A stretch of DNA of 64,000 bases from Paraburkholderia polaris (GTDB lineage: Bacteria; Pseudomonadota; Gammaproteobacteria; Burkholderiales; Burkholderiaceae), in contig NZ_JABBGJ010000035.1 in NCBI RefSeq assembly GCF_012927345.1, positions 1 to 64,000 of the forward strand. Direction: 5' to 3'. Shown here piece by piece: positions 17,012 through 27,149 of this stretch. Under the pieces are notes generated by a model, which was not told the DNA's origin, searched no databases, and was given only the letters and a program-made list of their open reading frames with translations. A program made the translations under genes and the position numbers. Position 1 is the first letter of the stretch. Each line of letters begins with the position of its first letter.

Positions 17012-18547
17012 GTGGAAACGACACTCGCGCTCAGCTTCGCGGCCGCGGCCGGCCTCGCGCTTCTGCCTGAAGCGATTGCGGTGCCGCGCGCGTCGTTGCG
17101 CCGCTCGCCGATCGCCTATGCGTTGCATGTCGCCGCAATCGTTTTCGTCTGTCTGTGCCTGTTGCTCGTCACTGGGCGCGTTAGGTTTTCCGTATTTGTC
17201 GCAATCGCACTCGTCGCATTGCTTGCCGGTGTGAGCAACGCAAAATATGCCTCGCTGCGCGAGCCGTTTGTCTTCACCGATCTCAGCCTCTTCAGCCAGC
17301 TGTTCGCGCATCCGCGGTTATACCTACCGTTTCTCAGCGCAGGAACGGTTGCAGCGATCGTCGTTGGCATCGCAGGGGTGATCGGCGGTTTCATCGCGGA
17401 CACGCCAATGGCCAGCAGGCCATTCGGCGCTATCGCCATCGCTGCCGCCGTCTGCCTCGCCACAGCCTATCTGCTCGCCGCACGCCTGCCGCTCACACTG
17501 AATCCTTCCGACGACCAAAAGCGTCACGGTTTCTTCGCCGTCTTCATCGCCTATCTATTGAACGGCATGAAGCCGGCCACGCCGCGCCGGTTGCACGACG
17601 CGCTGGCCACGGGGCCGTTTGCCAACGGCGCGCCGCAATCCACCCCTGACATGATCCTGATCCAGAGCGAATCGTTCTTCGACGCTCGGCGCCTCACTGA
17701 ATCGATCGATCCGGCCATCCTGAATCACTTCGACACTGCGCGCCGTGAGTCCGTCCAGCACGGCGAACTGGCGGTCCCCGCCTGGGGCGCCAATACAATG
17801 CGCACTGAGTTCGCGGTGCTGACCGGCATCGATCAAACGCAACTCGGCTATGCGCGCTTCTATCCGTACGCGTTCGTGCGCCGGGCCTGCGTGTCGCTCG
17901 CTTCGTGGTTCAAGCAGGGCGGCTATCAGACCAAGGCGATTCACCCGTACTACGCGGATTTCTTCGGTCGCGAACGCGCCTTCAAACATCTCCAGATCGA
18001 CCGCTTCCTCGACATCAAATCGTTCGCCGACGCTCAGCGCGCCGGTCCGTACATCGCCGATATGGCGGTAGCCGAGTCGATCATCCAGGCACTAGAAGAA
18101 CCGCGCGACAAGCCCACCTTCATCTTCGCGATGACGATGGAAAACCACGGTCCCCTGCACCTTGAACCGGTACAGGCAGGCGAGGGTGCAGCCTTCCACA
18201 CGCTCGGCGACGACGCGCGCTGGCGCGATCTGACAGCCTATCTGCGCCACCTCGCCAACGCCGACGCGATGCTCGGCCGCTTGCTTTCGGCCTTACGCGC
18301 ACGGCGTCGCGATACGGTGCTGTGTTTTTACGGCGATCACGTACCCGCGCTACCGCACGTATTCCGCGAGCTCGGTTGCGAACCCGCTCGCAGCGACTAC
18401 TTTATCTGGCGCAATTACGGCGACGCGCCCGCCACGAATGAAGCTTTGCGCGCCGAACAACTCGGCCTGGCCCTGATTCGGGCACTCGAATCGGGCCTGC
18501 CAAGCAGGGCACCAGCGCGCACGTTGCACCCAACAACAGAACGATGA
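17012..18547 (+). CDS. wcbQ: Membrane phosphoglycerol-transferase/sulfatase-like protein WcbQ
   Basis: This 511-residue protein has about five N-terminal membrane helices (residues 1-165) and a C-terminal alkaline-phosphatase-superfamily domain facing the periplasm. Motifs match LtaS/OpgB-type transferases: MILIQSESFFD for the first metal site, NTMRTEFAVLTG with the nucleophile Thr region, MTMENHGP, and FYGDHVPALPH. Members of this family transfer phosphoglycerol or phosphoethanolamine, or hydrolyse sulfate esters. It may decorate the capsule or its anchor with a phospho-substituent. The start is a GTG placed directly after the wcbP stop, and the stop overlaps the wcbR ATG (ATGA). Confidence 0.83.
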   Translation: METTLALSFAAAAGLALLPEAIAVPRASLRRSPIAYALHVAAIVFVCLCLLLVTGRVRFSVFVAIALVALLAGVSNAKYASLREPFVFTDLSLFSQLFAHPRLYLPFLSAGTVAAIVVGIAGVIGGFIADTPMASRPFGAIAIAAAVCLATAYLLAARLPLTLNPSDDQKRHGFFAVFIAYLLNGMKPATPRRLHDALATGPFANGAPQSTPDMILIQSESFFDARRLTESIDPAILNHFDTARRESVQHGELAVPAWGANTMRTEFAVLTGIDQTQLGYARFYPYAFVRRACVSLASWFKQGGYQTKAIHPYYADFFGRERAFKHLQIDRFLDIKSFADAQRAGPYIADMAVAESIIQALEEPRDKPTFIFAMTMENHGPLHLEPVQAGEGAAFHTLGDDARWRDLTAYLRHLANADAMLGRLLSALRARRRDTVLCFYGDHVPALPHVFRELGCEPARSDYFIWRNYGDAPATNEALRAEQLGLALIRALESGLPSRAPARTLHPTTER

Positions 18548-21500
18548 CCAAACAGATTGCAATTGTGGGGATGGCCTGCCGCTTCCCCGGCCATGTCGAG
18601 AGCCCTGACGATTTCTGGACACTGCTGCGCGACGAAAAAGACGCTGTCACGCAAATTCCGGCGGACCGTTTCGGCACGGAGTTCTATCAGCACCCGTCCA
18701 AGCGCGAAGCAGGCAAGAGCTACACGTTCTCAGCCGGCGTGCTCGACGACGTCGCCGGTTTCGACGCAGCCTTCTTCGGCATTTCGCCGCGCGAAGCGCA
18801 GCAGATGGATCCGCAGCAGCGCCTGTTGCTCGAACTCGCATGGGAAACCTTCGAGGATGCCGGCGTGCGTCCGCGCGACATGGAAGGCAGCAATTGCGCA
18901 GTCTATATTGGCGTGGCGAGCCCAGACTACGGCAATCGCTTCGTCGACGACCTGAACGCAGTCGATCCATACTCGGCGACGGGCAACACGCTCAGCATCG
19001 CGTCCAACCGCCTGTCCTATCTGTTCGACTTGCGCGGGCCGAGCGTATCGGTCGACACGGCGTGTTCGTCGTCGCTGGTCGCCTTGCATCAGGCTTGTCA
19101 GGCGCTGCAATCGGGTGATGCCGAGGTGGCGCTCGCCGGTGGCGTCAATCTGCTGCTGCATCCGTTCGGCTTCGTGACGTTCTCGAAGGCATCCATGCTG
19201 TCGCCTCGCGGACGCTGCCGCGCGTTCGACGCGACCGGCGACGGTTACGTGCGTTCGGAAGGCGGTGCGCTGGTGATGCTGAAGACGCTCGAGCGTGCAC
19301 TGGCCGACGGCGACACCATCCACGCAGTGATCGCCGGCTCGGGCGTCAACTCGGACGGCTACTCGCAAGGCGGTATCAGCGTGCCGGGCGCGGCGACGCA
19401 AGCGGCATTGCTGCGCACGGTCTACGAACGCGCGGGCGTCGATCCGCGCTCGCTCGCTTATGTCGAGGCACACGGTACGGGCACGGCGGTCGGCGATCCG
19501 ATCGAAGCACGCGCCTTGATGGACGTCGCGTCGGCGGGGCGGCCGGTCGATCAGCCCTTGTTGATCGGCTCGGTGAAGACCAACGTCGGCCACCTCGAAA
19601 CGGCTTCGGGTATGGCCGGTTTGATGAAGGCGATTCTCTGCCTGAAGCACCGCGCGGTGCCGAAGACGCTGCATTTCGAAACGCCGAATCCGGCGATCGA
19701 TTTCATCGGCGGCCGGTTGCGTGTCGTGGATCGTCTGACACCGCTCGACAGCGGTGCGGAACCACTGGTGATCGGCGTCAATTCGTTCGGGTTCGGCGGC
19801 ACGAATGCACACATCGTTTTGCGGGAAGCACCGGTAGCAGGTGCGACCGCACGAGCCGAAAACGACGCAAGCGCACTGCCGCCGCTGATCCTCTCGACCC
19901 GCACTGCAGCCGCGCTGCCCGCGCTGGCCGCACGCTATCTGTCGATGCTCGACAACGGCACGCCGTGGGCGACGCTTGCATCGAACGCGGCGCATCGCCG
20001 CGAGTGGCTCAAGCATCGCGCAATCATCGCACCGTCAGCGCAAGAAGAAGCGCGCGCGGCGCTCGCCGCGCTAGCCGCGCCGACGCCGGACCACACAGAA
20101 CCGGCACTTGTGCAGGGCGAAACCCCGAGCGACGATACGCGTCTCGCGCTGGTGTTCTCCGGCAACGGCTCGCAGTGGGCCGGCATGGGCAAGCAATTGC
20201 TCGAACAGGAGCCGGTGTTCCGTGCCGCGCTCGACGAACTCGACGCGCTGTGGCGCGCCGACGGCAGTGCCTCACTGGTCGAGGTGTTACGCGAAGGCGT
20301 CACCGCCACCACGCTGGAAGCAACCGAGCACGCGCAACCGCTGCTGTTCGCGATTCAGGTGGGCGTAGTGCGCGTCATCGAAGCGCGTGGCGTCGGCTAT
20401 GACGTGTGCCTCGGCCACAGCGTCGGCGAAGTCGCCGCGGCGTGGGCGTCGGGCGCATTGACGCTTCAGCAGGCCGTCCACGTCATCAAGATTCGCAGCC
20501 GCGCTCAGGCAAGCACGCGCGGCACAGGCAGGATGGCTGCCGCCGGGCTCGGCGAAGCCGCCGTGCGTACGCTGATGACGCAACTCGGCGTGGACACCGC
20601 AGTGGAAATCGCGGGTGTCAACAGCCCGCAAGCGGTCACGCTGGCCGGCCCGCTTGGCGCATTGCAGGTGCTCGAAGCCGCGGTGAAGGAAAGCGGCCGC
20701 TTCTTCCAGATGCTGGAACTGGACTACGCGTTCCACAGCCGTCAGATGGATCCGATCGAGTCGAGCGTGTTGCAGGGCCTCGCGGATCTCGCGCCGAATG
20801 CTGCAACGTGTCGCTTCGTTTCGACGGTCACAGGCGCTGAACTAACGGGCACCGAGCTCGATGCGCACTACTGGTGGCGCAATATCCGCGAGCCGGTGCG
20901 TTTCGGCGATGCCGTCGCGCAGGTCGCCCAGACGGGCGTGCGCCTGTTCCTCGAAGTCGGCCCGCATTCGATTCTGCGCACCTATGTGACGCAGACGCTC
21001 GACGATGCCCACATCACCGGCCGCTCGCTGCCGACGCTCAAGCGCAACCACGACAGCGCACAGATGCTGCACCACGCAATCTACGCGATGCTCGCGAATG
21101 GCGCTTGCGTCGACGTCGAATGCTTCGCGCCGATCAGCGCACGCGTGGCGCTACCGTCCTATCCGTGGCAACACGAACGCCATTGGCTCGGCCCGACCGC
21201 CGAGGCCTACAACCTGGTCAATCGCCGCCGCGAACACCCGCTGCTCGGTTACCGTCTGCGCGAACATGCGCTCGCCTGGGAAAATCAGCTCGATCCGGCC
21301 GGCCTGCCGATGCTGGCCGATCACGTGGTCGATTGCGGCGTGGCGTTCCCCGGAGCGGGCTACGTCGAAATGGCGCTCGCCGCCGCGCGCGTGCATTTCG
21401 GCACGCAAAGCTGCGCCGTCGAGAACCTCGAAATCCGTCTGCCGGTGGTGTTCCAGCCGCAGCATTCGAAGCTGTTCCGCTTCACCGTCGACGTGCGTAC

Positions 21501-24500
21501 CGCGAGTTTCACGATCGAAACGCGCGATCGTATGTCAGAAGAAGCGTGGTCGCTCAACGTTACCGGCCGCTTGCTGGCGAGCGGCTGCGCGCTAAGCACG
21601 GAAGGCGAGGCGAGCACACTGCCGGCCACCACGCTCACTGAGTTGTTCGCGCAACCCGCCATGTCCGGCACAACGTTGTACGCGAACACCACTGCGATCG
21701 GTTTGAGCTACGGCCCAGCATTCCAATGGGTGCGCACGGTACACGTCGACGCGAACGCCGACATCGCGCTTGCGGAACTGGAAGTCCCCGCCGTACTCGC
21801 GCAAACCGAAACCGAACCGAGCGCCTATGCGCTTCATCCGTCCTTGATGGACAGCGGTTTCCATCCGCTGTTCGCCTTGCTCGCTTCAGCGGATCAAGCT
21901 GAGATCGAACACGCGGCCTATGTGCCGGTGCAAATCGGACGTATCGACTATCTGCGCGGCGACGCGATTCGCTACGTAGTCGCCCGGATCGAACGGCGCA
22001 GTCCGCATTCGGTGGTGGCATCGTTCGAATTCGCCGACGCGCACGGCGCGATCGTCGCGCGGCTCGGCGCATGCCGTTTCCGCCGCGTCGATCTGATGGG
22101 GCGCCGTCAGCATGCGCCTGCACGTTACGCCTATATCGTCGAGGCCAAGCCGCTTGCCGCCGACCTCGACGCACGCATGTTGCCCGAGCCGGTCGCGTTG
22201 CTGGAAGATGCCGCCGCGGCATTGGCTGCTCAAGAAGATCAGCCGCGCAGACAGGCGCATCTGACTGAAATGCTGCCGCTGCTCGACGTGCTCGCAAGCG
22301 CCTACGCATTGAACGCGCTCGATGCGATGAACGTTTTTGCACAACCGTCGCTGCCGGACTGTGCGCATCCGGCACTGCTGGCGCGTCTTGTGCAGATCGT
22401 CGTCGAAGACGGTCTGGCGCAGCGCGACGGTACGCGTCTGGTGCGCGACGCTGCAGCCTGCGAAAACCTGCCGGGCATCGACGAACTCTGGCGCGACCTG
22501 CTTGCGCAGTCGCCCGCGCACGTGGCTGAACTAACACTGCTCGCGCATTGTGGCGCAGCGCTGCCTGCCGTGTTGCGCGGCGAAGTGAGCGGCGAGCAGA
22601 TCCTGCCGCCGTCGCGCAGCAGTCTGGTCGAGCACTTCTTCGAAGCTTCGCCGACCTGGGCGCACGTCAATGCGTTGACCGGCGCCTGCCTGCATCGCGT
22701 GATCGAAGGGTGGAGCGAACCGCGCCGGTTGCGCGTGCTCGAACTCGATTCGCCGTCGAGCGACGTGCTTCAGCCGCTCGCGATTCACGTGCCGGTGTCG
22801 CGCTGCGACTACACGATTGCAGGCACGCACGAGCAGTTGAGCGGATTCGACGCGAGCGAGCATCCGTCGATCCGGATCGCGAATATCGAGTTCGGTGATA
22901 TGCCGCGCCTGTCCGGCATCGATGCCGGCGAGCGTTACGACATCGTCGTGGCGAGCCACGTGCTGGCCGGGCAGACCGAGCCGCGTGCGCTGCTCGCCGC
23001 GCTGCGCGGCTGGCTTGCGCCGGGCGCGCTGGTCGTGATTGCGGAGCCGCGCAATAGCCGCTTCGCCGATATCGTGTTCGATCTCGACGCGGATGCCGCG
23101 CACGCCAACGCGCGCCGCGCGGCATGGCTATCGCCGGTCGCTTTGACGAAACACCTTGAAGAAGCGGGCTTCGAAAAGATCACACGGCACACGGAGCAGG
23201 GTCTGGATCTCGAAGGCGCACCGACGCTGATCGTCGCACGCGAGCCGCATATGAGCGCTTCTGTTGGCAATGGGATCGAAGCGCAGGCGCCGTCAGCGCA
23301 TTGGTCCTTGCTGTACGCAGCGGAATCCGGCGTCGACGAGACCCTGGCTGCTGCCTTGCGGGCCGGCGGTCACACGACGTCGAGCAGCACGCTCAAGGCG
23401 TTGCGTCACGACATGAGCAAGCTGGCCGCGCCGGCAGGGCGTCCGCATCACGTCGTCTTCGTCGCGCCGGATCACGCTCTGTCCGCCGAGGCGGACGGCG
23501 CGGAGGTGATGCACGTCCAGCAGCAGACCACGCTCGCGCTGGCGCAACTCGTGCGAGATCTCGCCGCGGTTTCCGGCGTGATGCAGCCGCAATTGTGGAT
23601 CGTGACGCGCGGCGGTGCGCCGGTCGCCACGCCGTTTGCCGATGCCGAGACGCTGCGTCCTGAGCAAGCGGCGATGTGGGGTCTCGGCCGTGTGCTGGCC
23701 AACGAGCATCCGGAACTGTCGTGCGGGTTGATCGACGTATCACCGGCGTGCCGCGATGCAGGCGCCGAATTGGCGCGTGAACTGCTCGCGTCCGACGGCG
23801 AAGAAGAAGTACTGCTTACCTCACACGGCCGCTACGTGCCGCGCATGCAGTCTGCGGCGAGCGCCGCGCTGCGCAGCGAATCGGCCGCCCCGGTACGTCC
23901 GCAGAACGAAGCAGCGGTGCTCGGTTTTGCATCGCCTGGCTCGTTGCGCAACCTCGAATGGTTCGCGCTGCCGCAACGCGAACTCGCAGCGGATGAAGTC
24001 GAAATCGAACCGGTTGCAACGGGCCTGAATTTCCGCGACGTAATGTACGCAATGGGTCTGCTGTCCGACGAAGCCGTCGAAAACGGCTTCGCCGGCGCGA
24101 CGATCGGCATGGAACTGTCGGGGCGCGTCGCGCGCGTCGGCCGGGACGTGCGGCGTTTCGCGCCGGGTGACGCGGTACTCGGTTTCGCGCCGGCGTCCTT
24201 CGCGAGCCACGTGCGCACGAAGGCCGAGGCCATCGCCCACAAGCCGGAACGTCTCACTTTCGAAGAAGCGGCCACGGTGCCGACCACCTTCTTCACGGCG
24301 TACTACGCGCTGTGCGAGTTGGCGCGACTGCGCCGCGGCGAGCGCGTGCTGGTGCACGGTGCGGCCGGCGGGGTGGGGATCGCGGCGATCCAGCTTGCGC
24401 GCCATTTGGGTGCGGAGGTGTTTGCAACGGCGGGCAGCCGCGAGAAGCGCGAATTCGTGCGTCTGCTCGGCGCCGATCACGTATTCGATTCGCGTAGCCT

Positions 24501-26193
24501 TGCGTTTGCCGATGAAATCCGTGAGCGCACGCAAGGTGCGGGCGTCGATATCGTGCTCAATTCGCTTGCCGGTGAAGCGATGGTGCGCAGCATCGACACG
24601 CTGCGTCCGTTCGGTCGTTTCCTCGAACTCGGCAAGCGCGACTTCTACGAGAACAGCCGCATCGGCTTGCGGCCGTTCCGCAACAACATCAGCTATTTCG
24701 GCATCGATGCCGATCAGTTGATGAGCGCATTGCCGGACCTGACCGCGCGTCTGTTCGAAGAGGTCATGCAGCTGTTCGCGGGCGGCGTGCTGCATCCGCT
24801 GCCGTATCGTGCGTTCCCGGCCGAACGGGTCGAGGAAGCGTTCCGTCACATGCAGCAGGCGCGTCAGATCGGCAAGATCCTCGTGACGTATCCGGCAGGC
24901 ACGCCGAGTCCGTCGCGCGCGACGGCCGTCGCTGAAGCGCTGCAACTCGATCCGGCAGCGGCGTATCTGATCGTCGGCGGCACGGGCGGGCTCGGTTTTG
25001 CCACCGCGCGCTGGATGATGTCGCGCGGCGCACGAAACCTGACGCTGGCGAGCCGTTCAGGCGCGCTCGCACCGGCGCTCGCCGCCGAGGCTGCGCGTTG
25101 GCGCCGAGAAAACGGCACGCAGGTACACACGGCAGCCTGCGACGTCACGGACGCAGCCGCGCTCGACGCACTGCTCTCCGAGATTGCCGCGCGCGGCACG
25201 CCGCTCAAGGGTGTGCTCCATTCGGCGATGGTGATCGACGACGGCCTCGTGCGTAATCTCGACGACGCACGTTTCGCCGCGGTGCTCGCACCGAAGCTGG
25301 CCGGCGCATGGAACCTGCACCGCGCCACGCGCGACGCGAAACTCGATTTCTTCGTGGTGTATTCATCGGCGACGACTTTCCTCGGCAATCCGGGGCAGTC
25401 GAGCTACGTGGCCGCCAATACCTTCCTTGAGGCGTTGGTTGGTCAACGTCGTGCGGCCGGTTTGCCGGGCACCTACATGGCATGGGGTCCGTTGGACGAC
25501 GTCGGTTTCCTCGCGCGCAACGCAGAGACCCGCGAAGCGCTGCAGGCGCGCATTGGCGGCTTGTCGATTACATCGGCCGAAGCGCTCGCGGCGCTGGAGC
25601 GTGCGATCGTCGACATGAACGTCGGCGAAGCGGTGGTACGGCTCGACTGGCAGGCGCTTTCGCTCGGCATGCCGGCCGCGCGCGCGCGCCGCTACACGGA
25701 GCTGCATGCACGCGGCAGTCACGAACCGGCACGTCAGGGCGGCGCGCAGATGCGCGACCAGATTCTCGGCCTGCCGTTCGCGGATGCGTTGCGGCTGGTC
25801 GAAGAAACCTTGCAGGCGCAGATCGCACGCATTCTGCACATGTCGCCGGAAAAAATCGAAACCGGCCGCTCGATCCTCGATATGGGCATGGATTCGCTGA
25901 TGGGCATGGAGCTTGGTATGGCTGTCGAAGAGAGCTTCCAGGTCAAGCTGTCGATCATGACGATGGCCGAAGGCGCAACGGTGCATTCGCTGGCGCAGCG
26001 GATCGTCGAATCGATTCAAACGCAGGACGAGGCGGCGGAGCCAAACGGTGTCGCGGCACAGGTGGCAGCGGTCGCCGCACAACATGCGCTCGATGTCGGC
26101 GCGCATGCGCTGGCCGATGTTGCCGTTGCGTTGTCGGGGCAACCGGACACGGCAACGCCTGTCTCGACACCCGCTGCAACGGAGCTCGTCTGA
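18544..26193 (+). CDS. wcbR: Type I highly reducing polyketide synthase WcbR
   Basis: This single-module megasynthase of 2549 residues should act iteratively to build a reduced acyl chain. Domain order with visible active sites: KS (1-430, DTACSSSL with C174, VEAHGTGT, NVGHLE), AT (about 530-840, GHSVGE with S626 and YAFHS, the form usual for malonyl), DH (about 895-1180, HVVDCGVAFPG with H927 and D1103 in LMDSGF), an inactive C-methyltransferase-like region (about 1330-1560, where the SAM loop reads VLELDSPSSD), ER (about 1800-2110, VHGAAGGVGIAAIQLARHLG), KR (about 2135-2330, VGGTGGLG and Y2288) and ACP (about 2430-2500, S2451 in GMDSLMG). All reductive domains look competent, so a fatty-acid-like product is expected. 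There is no thioesterase, so another enzyme must release the chain. It is coupled to wcbQ and wcbS by overlapping start and stop codons. The B. pseudomallei homologue belongs to its type I capsule locus. Confidence 0.93.
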   Translation: MTKQIAIVGMACRFPGHVESPDDFWTLLRDEKDAVTQIPADRFGTEFYQHPSKREAGKSYTFSAGVLDDVAGFDAAFFGISPREAQQMDPQQRLLLELAWETFEDAGVRPRDMEGSNCAVYIGVASPDYGNRFVDDLNAVDPYSATGNTLSIASNRLSYLFDLRGPSVSVDTACSSSLVALHQACQALQSGDAEVALAGGVNLLLHPFGFVTFSKASMLSPRGRCRAFDATGDGYVRSEGGALVMLKTLERALADGDTIHAVIAGSGVNSDGYSQGGISVPGAATQAALLRTVYERAGVDPRSLAYVEAHGTGTAVGDPIEARALMDVASAGRPVDQPLLIGSVKTNVGHLETASGMAGLMKAILCLKHRAVPKTLHFETPNPAIDFIGGRLRVVDRLTPLDSGAEPLVIGVNSFGFGGTNAHIVLREAPVAGATARAENDASALPPLILSTRTAAALPALAARYLSMLDNGTPWATLASNAAHRREWLKHRAIIAPSAQEEARAALAALAAPTPDHTEPALVQGETPSDDTRLALVFSGNGSQWAGMGKQLLEQEPVFRAALDELDALWRADGSASLVEVLREGVTATTLEATEHAQPLLFAIQVGVVRVIEARGVGYDVCLGHSVGEVAAAWASGALTLQQAVHVIKIRSRAQASTRGTGRMAAAGLGEAAVRTLMTQLGVDTAVEIAGVNSPQAVTLAGPLGALQVLEAAVKESGRFFQMLELDYAFHSRQMDPIESSVLQGLADLAPNAATCRFVSTVTGAELTGTELDAHYWWRNIREPVRFGDAVAQVAQTGVRLFLEVGPHSILRTYVTQTLDDAHITGRSLPTLKRNHDSAQMLHHAIYAMLANGACVDVECFAPISARVALPSYPWQHERHWLGPTAEAYNLVNRRREHPLLGYRLREHALAWENQLDPAGLPMLADHVVDCGVAFPGAGYVEMALAAARVHFGTQSCAVENLEIRLPVVFQPQHSKLFRFTVDVRTASFTIETRDRMSEEAWSLNVTGRLLASGCALSTEGEASTLPATTLTELFAQPAMSGTTLYANTTAIGLSYGPAFQWVRTVHVDANADIALAELEVPAVLAQTETEPSAYALHPSLMDSGFHPLFALLASADQAEIEHAAYVPVQIGRIDYLRGDAIRYVVARIERRSPHSVVASFEFADAHGAIVARLGACRFRRVDLMGRRQHAPARYAYIVEAKPLAADLDARMLPEPVALLEDAAAALAAQEDQPRRQAHLTEMLPLLDVLASAYALNALDAMNVFAQPSLPDCAHPALLARLVQIVVEDGLAQRDGTRLVRDAAACENLPGIDELWRDLLAQSPAHVAELTLLAHCGAALPAVLRGEVSGEQILPPSRSSLVEHFFEASPTWAHVNALTGACLHRVIEGWSEPRRLRVLELDSPSSDVLQPLAIHVPVSRCDYTIAGTHEQLSGFDASEHPSIRIANIEFGDMPRLSGIDAGERYDIVVASHVLAGQTEPRALLAALRGWLAPGALVVIAEPRNSRFADIVFDLDADAAHANARRAAWLSPVALTKHLEEAGFEKITRHTEQGLDLEGAPTLIVAREPHMSASVGNGIEAQAPSAHWSLLYAAESGVDETLAAALRAGGHTTSSSTLKALRHDMSKLAAPAGRPHHVVFVAPDHALSAEADGAEVMHVQQQTTLALAQLVRDLAAVSGVMQPQLWIVTRGGAPVATPFADAETLRPEQAAMWGLGRVLANEHPELSCGLIDVSPACRDAGAELARELLASDGEEEVLLTSHGRYVPRMQSAASAALRSESAAPVRPQNEAAVLGFASPGSLRNLEWFALPQRELAADEVEIEPVATGLNFRDVMYAMGLLSDEAVENGFAGATIGMELSGRVARVGRDVRRFAPGDAVLGFAPASFASHVRTKAEAIAHKPERLTFEEAATVPTTFFTAYYALCELARLRRGERVLVHGAAGGVGIAAIQLARHLGAEVFATAGSREKREFVRLLGADHVFDSRSLAFADEIRERTQGAGVDIVLNSLAGEAMVRSIDTLRPFGRFLELGKRDFYENSRIGLRPFRNNISYFGIDADQLMSALPDLTARLFEEVMQLFAGGVLHPLPYRAFPAERVEEAFRHMQQARQIGKILVTYPAGTPSPSRATAVAEALQLDPAAAYLIVGGTGGLGFATARWMMSRGARNLTLASRSGALAPALAAEAARWRRENGTQVHTAACDVTDAAALDALLSEIAARGTPLKGVLHSAMVIDDGLVRNLDDARFAAVLAPKLAGAWNLHRATRDAKLDFFVVYSSATTFLGNPGQSSYVAANTFLEALVGQRRAAGLPGTYMAWGPLDDVGFLARNAETREALQARIGGLSITSAEALAALERAIVDMNVGEAVVRLDWQALSLGMPAARARRYTELHARGSHEPARQGGAQMRDQILGLPFADALRLVEETLQAQIARILHMSPEKIETGRSILDMGMDSLMGMELGMAVEESFQVKLSIMTMAEGATVHSLAQRIVESIQTQDEAAEPNGVAAQVAAVAAQHALDVGAHALADVAVALSGQPDTATPVSTPAATELV

Positions 26194-27107
26194 TGAACGC
26201 ACCTGCAGGCTGGAGTCGCCGTGAAGGGACGCTCGCGCGGCCGCTGGCGTTAAGCGGTCACGGGCTGCATACCGGACGGCGCGTAAACGTGCGGATTCTC
26301 CCGGCCGATGCCGATGGCCCACGTGGCATCGTCTTTCGCCGGAAGCAGGGCGCCGATGTGCTGGCCGAGCTCGCGGTGAGTCCGGCGTTGCGGCGCGGCC
26401 AGCCGCTTTGCACGATGCTCGAAAGCGCCAATGGCATCCGTGTGCGCACCGTCGAGCATCTGCTGGCGTCGTTGCTGACCTGCGAAATCGATCGCGCGAC
26501 CGTCGAACTGGATGCCGAAGAAGTGCCGATTCTGGACGGCAGCGCGCAGCCGTGGATCGAGGCGATCCGGGCGTGCGGGCGGATCGAATTACCGCATGCC
26601 AAGCGCTTCATTCGCGTGCTGCGTCCGGTGAAGATTGCCGATGGCGAAGGCACGCGTGACGAACGCAGCATCTCGATCGAACCGTCGTCCGCGTATGAAA
26701 TGGCCGTGCATAACGACCTGAAAGGGTTCGGCGCATTGCGCTGGGACGGTGCAGTAACGCCCGCGAGTTTTGCCGAAGAGATCGCACCGTCGCGTTCATA
26801 TGGACGCGTCAAATGGGCGATCCCCGCGATTCTCGCCGGCTATGTGCGCGGCATGCCGATTCTGCGTGGCGCCCGTTTATCGTGCACGGCCGCAATCGTC
26901 GGCAACCGCGTGTTGGGCGGGATGCGTGTGCCCGATGAGTTCGTGCGGCACCGCGTGCTGGATCTGGTCGGCGACATGGCGATGGCCGGCGCGCCGTTGC
27001 TCGGCCGCGTCACCGCATTGCGGCCGAGTCATGAAATGAACTACCGGCTGGTTGCCGAACTGCTCGCCACGCGCGATGCGTGGGAATGGGCCGAATTTCC
27101 GGCTTGA
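26193..27107 (+). CDS. wcbS: LpxC-like zinc deacetylase WcbS
   Basis: This 304-residue homologue of UDP-3-O-acyl-GlcNAc deacetylase has GHGLHTG near the N-terminus (LpxC: GVGLHSG), VEHLL with E88 and zinc ligand H89, PILDGSA, EFVRHRVLDLVGD with zinc ligands H253 and D257, and the catalytic His in RPSHEMN (H280). All metal and catalytic residues are kept, so it should be an active amide hydrolase. Its setting argues against lipid A synthesis and for removing an acetyl group from a capsule-lipid intermediate. Family LpxC is near 305 residues, so length is normal. The frame is open far upstream inside wcbR, but the ATG at 26193 overlapping the wcbR TGA fits the family N-terminus. Confidence 0.9.
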   Translation: MNAPAGWSRREGTLARPLALSGHGLHTGRRVNVRILPADADGPRGIVFRRKQGADVLAELAVSPALRRGQPLCTMLESANGIRVRTVEHLLASLLTCEIDRATVELDAEEVPILDGSAQPWIEAIRACGRIELPHAKRFIRVLRPVKIADGEGTRDERSISIEPSSAYEMAVHNDLKGFGALRWDGAVTPASFAEEIAPSRSYGRVKWAIPAILAGYVRGMPILRGARLSCTAAIVGNRVLGGMRVPDEFVRHRVLDLVGDMAMAGAPLLGRVTALRPSHEMNYRLVAELLATRDAWEWAEFPA

Positions 27108-27149
27108 TATCGACATCAGGCCAGCACCTCACAGGGTTATCTGAACAGC

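Noticed and set aside
18730..20016. 428-codon open frame antisense to the PKS KS domain
   Set aside because: A product of GC-rich codon bias on the opposite strand; the sense strand has clear KS motifs and the antisense translation has no family signature.
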